From Novosphingobium sp. FKTRR1 (GTDB taxonomy: Bacteria; Pseudomonadota; Alphaproteobacteria; Sphingomonadales; Sphingomonadaceae), in NCBI RefSeq assembly GCF_020404405.1, contig NZ_JAIZDA010000033.1, positions 1 to 33,395 of the forward strand: a stretch of 33,395 nt of DNA, in the 5' to 3' direction. A program made the translations under genes and the position numbers. Shown piece by piece: positions 30,881 to 33,395 of the stretch. Positions within the stretch are counted from its first letter, which is position 1. Each line of letters opens with the position of its first letter. Below the pieces are notes generated by a model that ran no database searches, was not told where the DNA came from, and saw only the letters and a list, made by a program, of their open reading frames with translations.

Positions 30881-32026
30881 TCAGTACGTCTCCACCAGCA
30901 CATCGGTATAGAGTTCGGAAAGCGCAGGTTCGGGCGAGCTTTCGGCGAAATCGGCGGCCTCGGCCACCTGCTGACGGATCTTCTTGTCGATCTCCTTGAC
31001 GCGATCCTCGGGGATGCCGCGCTTGAGCAGTTCCTGCTTGGCCGCTTCGATAGGATCGTGCTTTTCGCGCATTTCCTGCACTTCTTCGCGGCTGCGATAC
31101 TTGGCGGGGTCCGACATCGAATGCCCGCGATAGCGATACGTGTTGAGTTCCATCAACACCGGACCGTTGCCTGCGCGAACGAACTCGAGCGCGACCTCGG
31201 CCGCCTGACGCACTTCGAGCACGTCCATGCCGTTCACGTCCATGCCCGGAATGCGGAATGCGGTGCCGCGCCGGAAAAAGTGCGTTTCAGCCGACCCGCG
31301 CTTGACCGCAGTGCCCATGGCATAGCCGTTGTTTTCGACCACGAACACGATCGGCAACTTCCACAGCGCCGCCATGTTGAAGGTTTCGTAGACCTGGCCC
31401 TGGTTGGCCGCACCATCACCGAAATAGGCAAGGCACACCCCGCCATCGCCGCGATACTTGTGCGCAAAGGCAAGCCCTGCGCCCAGCGGCACTTGCGCAC
31501 CGACGATGCCGTGGCCGCCATAAAATTTGTGCTCGGTGCTGAACATGTGCATCGAGCCGCCCTTGCCGTGGCTGATGCCGGCGCCGCGTCCGGTCAGTTC
31601 GGCCATGATAACCTTGGGATCGATGCCATAAGCCAGCATGTGGCCGTGGTCGCGATAGCCGGTGATCACGCTGTCGTGCCCTTCCTTGAGCGCCGACTGC
31701 AACCCGACCGCAACCGCTTCCTGACCAATGTACAGGTGGCAGAACCCACCGATCAGGCCCAGACCGTAAAGCTGGCCTGCGCGTTCTTCGAACCGGCGGA
31801 TCAGCACCATCTGTTCGTAGAAGCGCAGCAGTTCATCATCCGTCGCTTCGTACTGACGGTTGTTCGCGTGCGCCTGTTGCAGGCTGCGCAAAGCGAAAGT
31901 CGCTTCATCTTCGGCGGCGGTCACTTCGGGTGCGATCACCTCAGGCTTGGCTGCAGGAGCAGAAGCGGGGGCGCTTGCGGCGGGTTTGGCGGCGCGGGGA
32001 GTACGCGGCCGGACAGGTTTGGCCAA
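30881..32026 (-). CDS. pdhA: Pyruvate dehydrogenase E1 alpha subunit, TTG start
   Basis: This 381-residue E1 alpha chain has an Ala/Pro/Lys-rich N-terminal extension (about 35 residues) before the conserved core. The core includes MVLIRRFEERAGQLYGLG, GFCHLYIGQEAVAVG, GYRDHGHMLAYG, and the thiamine-diphosphate motif GDGAANQGQVYETFNMAALWKLPIVFVVENN. The phosphorylation-loop-like TYRYRGHSMSDPAKYR follows. The frame continues to 32188 with an unrelated-looking peptide. TTG at 32026 is chosen because AGAGGA lies eight bases upstream (32040-32035) and the resulting AKPVRPRTPRAAKP N terminus is plausible. It is the first gene of the pdhA-pdhB operon. Confidence 0.92.
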   Translation of the reverse strand: MAKPVRPRTPRAAKPAASAPASAPAAKPEVIAPEVTAAEDEATFALRSLQQAHANNRQYEATDDELLRFYEQMVLIRRFEERAGQLYGLGLIGGFCHLYIGQEAVAVGLQSALKEGHDSVITGYRDHGHMLAYGIDPKVIMAELTGRGAGISHGKGGSMHMFSTEHKFYGGHGIVGAQVPLGAGLAFAHKYRGDGGVCLAYFGDGAANQGQVYETFNMAALWKLPIVFVVENNGYAMGTAVKRGSAETHFFRRGTAFRIPGMDVNGMDVLEVRQAAEVALEFVRAGNGPVLMELNTYRYRGHSMSDPAKYRSREEVQEMREKHDPIEAAKQELLKRGIPEDRVKEIDKKIRQQVAEAADFAESSPEPALSELYTDVLVETY

Positions 32027-32088
32027 AACGGGGTTCCTCTTCTGGTTCAGGCAGCCCTTGTTCCGCCGATCGAGCAGAACGCTACGCT

Positions 32089-32117
32089 CTATTGGCGCAG
32101 CTTTGCCGGTTTCGCAA
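32089..32117 (-). promoter_or_regulatory. Candidate pdhA promoter, TTGCGA-N17-CAATAG
   Basis: On the minus strand TTGCGA (32117-32112) and CAATAG (32094-32089) lie 17 bases apart, about 60 bases upstream of the pdhA TTG. The -10 match is poor, so confidence is low. The rest of the stretch between pdhA and the tRNA genes (32118-32233) is comparatively AT-rich and shows no gene. Confidence 0.3.
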
Positions 32118-32233
32118 CGGTTCAGGTGGGCAGCAAACCACGAACGGATACTTATGCAGAGAACACACCAAACTAACCGGAACCTCAAACCTATTTGGAT
32201 AATTAAGTCGGTTACAGCGTGTTGAACCGAATA

Positions 32234-32273
32234 GGCCTTTGGCCACGCCCCGACCTGGTCTGCCGTAGCAGAC
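32234..32273 (-). other. Hairpins downstream of the tRNA-Arg pair, one with a UACG tetraloop
   Basis: On the minus strand, about 33 bases after the second tRNA, GTCTGC-TACG-GCAGAC (32273-32258) forms a six-base stem capped by the very stable C(UACG)G tetraloop. GGCC-AAA-GGCC follows at 32244-32234. There is no U-tract, so this is probably a 3' processing or exonuclease-stop structure, or a weak terminator. Confidence 0.45.
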
Positions 32274-32305
32274 GCTCATGAACGTCGGTGAGGGTAAGTG
32301 GGGAG

Positions 32306-32382
32306 TGGTGCGCCCGGAACGATTCGAACGTCCGACCCTCAGATTCGTAGTCTGATGCTCTATCCAGCTGAGCTACGGGCGC
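32306..32382 (-). tRNA. tRNA-Arg (anticodon ACG), second copy in transcription order
   Basis: This 77-base tRNA gene includes an encoded CCA end. The acceptor stem pairs GCGCCCG with CGGGCGC, the D-arm is GCTC...GAGC, and the T-arm contains GTTCGAATC. The anticodon arm CAGAC-TACGAAT-CTG presents ACG, which after A34 deamination to inosine reads CGU, CGC and CGA. It is identical in sequence to the copy at 32460-32536, 77 bases away. Confidence 0.96.
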
Positions 32383-32433
32383 ATACCCTGCCCCATGACG
32401 GTTGATCGCCATGGTCCCCCAACCATTGCGCAA

Positions 32434-32452
32434 CCGCTGCAAACTGCAGCGG
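32434..32452. repeat. Perfect hairpin in the spacer between the two tRNA-Arg genes
   Basis: CCGCTGCA (32434-32441) and TGCAGCGG (32445-32452) form an eight-base stem with a three-base loop. It lies just seven bases after the CCA end of the first tRNA on the minus strand. It is suited to be an RNase processing site or an attenuator controlling the second copy. Confidence 0.55.
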
Positions 32453-32459
32453 AAGGTAA

Positions 32460-32536
32460 TGGTGCGCCCGGAACGATTCGAACGTCCGACCCTCAGATTC
32501 GTAGTCTGATGCTCTATCCAGCTGAGCTACGGGCGC
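32460..32536 (-). tRNA. tRNA-Arg (anticodon ACG), first copy in transcription order
   Basis: This 77-base gene is identical to the copy at 32306-32382, with encoded CCA and anticodon ACG. It lies 42 bases after the mutT stop codon on the same strand. The identity stops exactly at the tRNA ends; flanking bases differ. This indicates either concerted evolution of the tRNA itself or strong selection, rather than a recent duplication of a larger block. Confidence 0.96.
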
Positions 32537-32550
32537 TTGGGAGAGGCGCA

Positions 32551-32578
32551 CTTAGAAGCGCGAATCGACCTTGGCAAG
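32551..32578 (-). promoter_or_regulatory. Candidate promoter of the tRNA-Arg pair
   Basis: On the minus strand CTTGCC (32578-32573) and TCTAAG (32556-32551) are 16 bases apart, directly after the mutT stop. A GC-rich stretch (GCGCC) follows the -10, as in stringently controlled stable-RNA promoters. The hexamer matches are modest. Confidence 0.3.
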
Positions 32579-32995
32579 TCATTTCGTCATCGCGATGACA
32601 CAGGCGGCGAGCGGCACATCGAGCGGGGGCATGGCCAGCTCTGCCAGCGTCGCCGGATCGACCCAATCGAGCTGCGCGCCCGCTTCTGGGTGCGGCTCGC
32701 CACACGCCTGCCGCGACCCATACAGCAACAGCGCGATCGGGCGAACGCCATCCCCTTCACTGCTGGCAAAGCCAAATGGAACAAGACCTTCGGGACTGAT
32801 CGAAAGCCCAAGCTCCTCGGCAATCTCGCGCACGAGCGCAGCCTTGGGCCCTTCACCCGGTTCAACCTTGCCGCCGGGAAACTCCCACAGACCACCATGC
32901 TGCCGTCCTTCGGGGCGACGTTGAATCAACACGCGACCGGACTGGTCGAACAGCGCGAGCGCAACAACGACCAGCAGTTCGGCAGTATCACGCAT
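32579..32995 (-). CDS. mutT: MutT-type Nudix hydrolase (8-oxo-dGTP diphosphatase)
   Basis: This 138-residue Nudix protein has the complete Nudix box, G-x5-E-x7-R-E-x2-E-E-x-G, in GGKVEPGEGPKAALVREIAEELG (about residues 41-63). The N terminus VVVALALFDQSGRVLIQRRPEG followed by HGGLWEFPGGK is characteristic of MutT, which removes 8-oxo-dGTP from the nucleotide pool. Other Nudix substrates are possible, but the length and the LWEFPGGK context fit MutT well. The ATG at 32995 begins directly before the first beta strand; its SD is weak. The tRNA-Arg genes follow downstream on the same strand. Confidence 0.92.
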   Translation of the reverse strand: MRDTAELLVVVALALFDQSGRVLIQRRPEGRQHGGLWEFPGGKVEPGEGPKAALVREIAEELGLSISPEGLVPFGFASSEGDGVRPIALLLYGSRQACGEPHPEAGAQLDWVDPATLAELAMPPLDVPLAACVIAMTK

Positions 32996-33075
32996 CAGCT
33001 TTACCGATCTGGAAACGAAATCTTAGCACTGACAACTCCATTAGCCATAACGGGACCATGTGTGAAAGTAGCCGG

Positions 33076-33258
33076 ATGCTGCGGACCGTTAAGAATGTAC
33101 TGCGGGACGATACCGGCGCGACTGCCGTTGAGTACGGCTTGCTGGTCGGTGTGTTCGCCCTCGGCATGGTATTCGGGCTGAACGCGTTTACCAATCAACT
33201 CTACAACCTCTGGCACGTCGTTGAGATCAACACCGTCCGCAGCATGAATTCCCATTAA
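33076..33258 (+). CDS. Flp-type IVb pilin
   Basis: This 60-residue prepilin belongs to the Flp/Fap type. A short basic leader (MLRTVKNVLRDDTG) is followed by G|ATAVEYGLL, the type IVb prepilin peptidase site with Glu at +5 and Tyr at +6. A single hydrophobic helix (GLLVGVFALGMVFGL) comes next. Such pilins are assembled by Tad secretion systems for adhesion. An in-frame ATG at 33058 would add six residues; 33076 is preferred from leader length, but neither SD is strong. The pilin gene stands alone here. An insertion sequence appears to begin ten bases after its stop, so any tad genes would lie beyond the right edge. Confidence 0.85.
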   Translation: MLRTVKNVLRDDTGATAVEYGLLVGVFALGMVFGLNAFTNQLYNLWHVVEINTVRSMNSH

Positions 33259-33268
33259 TTCGTTTTTA

Positions 33269-33395
33269 GAGCCCGAGCGAAAAGTGGTTGAGCGATATCA
33301 GTAGGTTGTGATTCAGCGTCGTTGTCGAGACGATGGAGGAAGCACATGCCCTGGACTGATACCGCTCGCCGCAAGCATATGCGGGAAGGTGCGGG
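33269..33395 (+). mobile_element. Left end of an IS5-like insertion sequence, cut by the window edge
   Basis: The element is inferred from the transposase start at 33346. The sequence from about 33269 (GAGCCCGAGCGAAAAGTGG) looks like a terminal repeat and is preceded by TTA (33266-33268), a possible target duplication. The right end is outside the window, so the boundary cannot be verified. Confidence 0.45.
33346..33395 (+). CDS. Partial IS5-family transposase (first 16 codons)
   Basis: The ATG at 33346 has GGAGGA (33335-33340) six bases upstream and encodes MPWTDTARRKHMREGA before the window ends. From memory this start (MPWT-x-T-x-R, then a basic stretch and a Gly) is typical of IS5-family transposases common in sphingomonads and other alphaproteobacteria, which continue into SDLTDAEW. 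Only 16 residues are visible, so neither the catalytic DDE residues nor integrity can be judged. Confidence 0.6.
   Translation, partial: MPWTDTARRKHMREGA

Noticed and set aside
32027..32188. Longer PdhA starting at an ATG at 32188
   Set aside because: The peptide has no similarity to E1 alpha chains and the SD signal points to TTG at 32026.
32212..32551. Two small minus-strand frames with a shared VAQLDRASDYESEG stretch
   Set aside because: This peptide is the translation of the tRNA-Arg sequence, a well-known annotation artefact.

Overview
The window is high-GC DNA packed with protein genes, with many ATGA-type start/stop overlaps and short intergenic gaps. Gene content and order point to an alphaproteobacterium of the Sphingomonadales, most like Novosphingobium. 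The main evidence is the block dusB-ntrB-ntrC-ntrY-ntrX-hfq-hflX, a fused ispDF, trmFO rather than trmA, a lipoyl-domain pyruvate dehydrogenase E1 beta, and an Hfq with two Sm cores. This assignment is inferred from gene content; no rRNA gene is present.

Layout. (1) 86-5194, minus strand: a leucine/isovalerate catabolic operon (isovaleryl-CoA dehydrogenase, both methylcrotonyl-CoA carboxylase subunits, a MaoC-type hydratase). Each junction overlaps by 1-4 bases. A divergent LysR regulator (5287-6147) shares an intergenic region that holds an inverted repeat. (2) 6246-7046: mazG, whose 3' end overlaps that of hflX. (3) 7023-16657, minus strand: the nitrogen/RNA regulatory block dusB, ntrBC, ntrYX, tandem hfq and hflX. 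(4) 16739-19075, plus strand: ispDF, a small exported protein of unknown function and pncC. This run converges on ratA-lipA (minus). (5) A beta carbonic anhydrase, a strong terminator and a large exported TPR-like protein. (6) gyrA coupled to a DUF952 gene, a lysoplasmalogenase-like membrane protein (minus), trmFO (plus) and an EF-hand protein (minus). (7) 28922-32026, minus strand: pdhA-pdhB followed by a squalene/phytoene-synthase-like gene that seems to start at CTG. (8) Two identical tRNA-Arg(ACG) genes, a MutT Nudix hydrolase, an Flp pilin, and the first bases of an IS5-like transposase at the right edge.

Most of the window is core metabolism and regulation. The strongest unusual element is the tandem Hfq (8445-9014). 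Its second core keeps the Sm fold signatures but has lost rim and distal-face basic residues, so three chains could form an asymmetric pseudo-hexamer. Secondary points are an NtrX without GAFTGA, a -10 box lying against the ntrY start codon, a CTG start within a CTGA overlap, phenylalanine at the quinolone-region position 87 of GyrA, and inverted repeats on the hfq promoter. No CRISPR array, prophage or toxin-antitoxin pair was seen.
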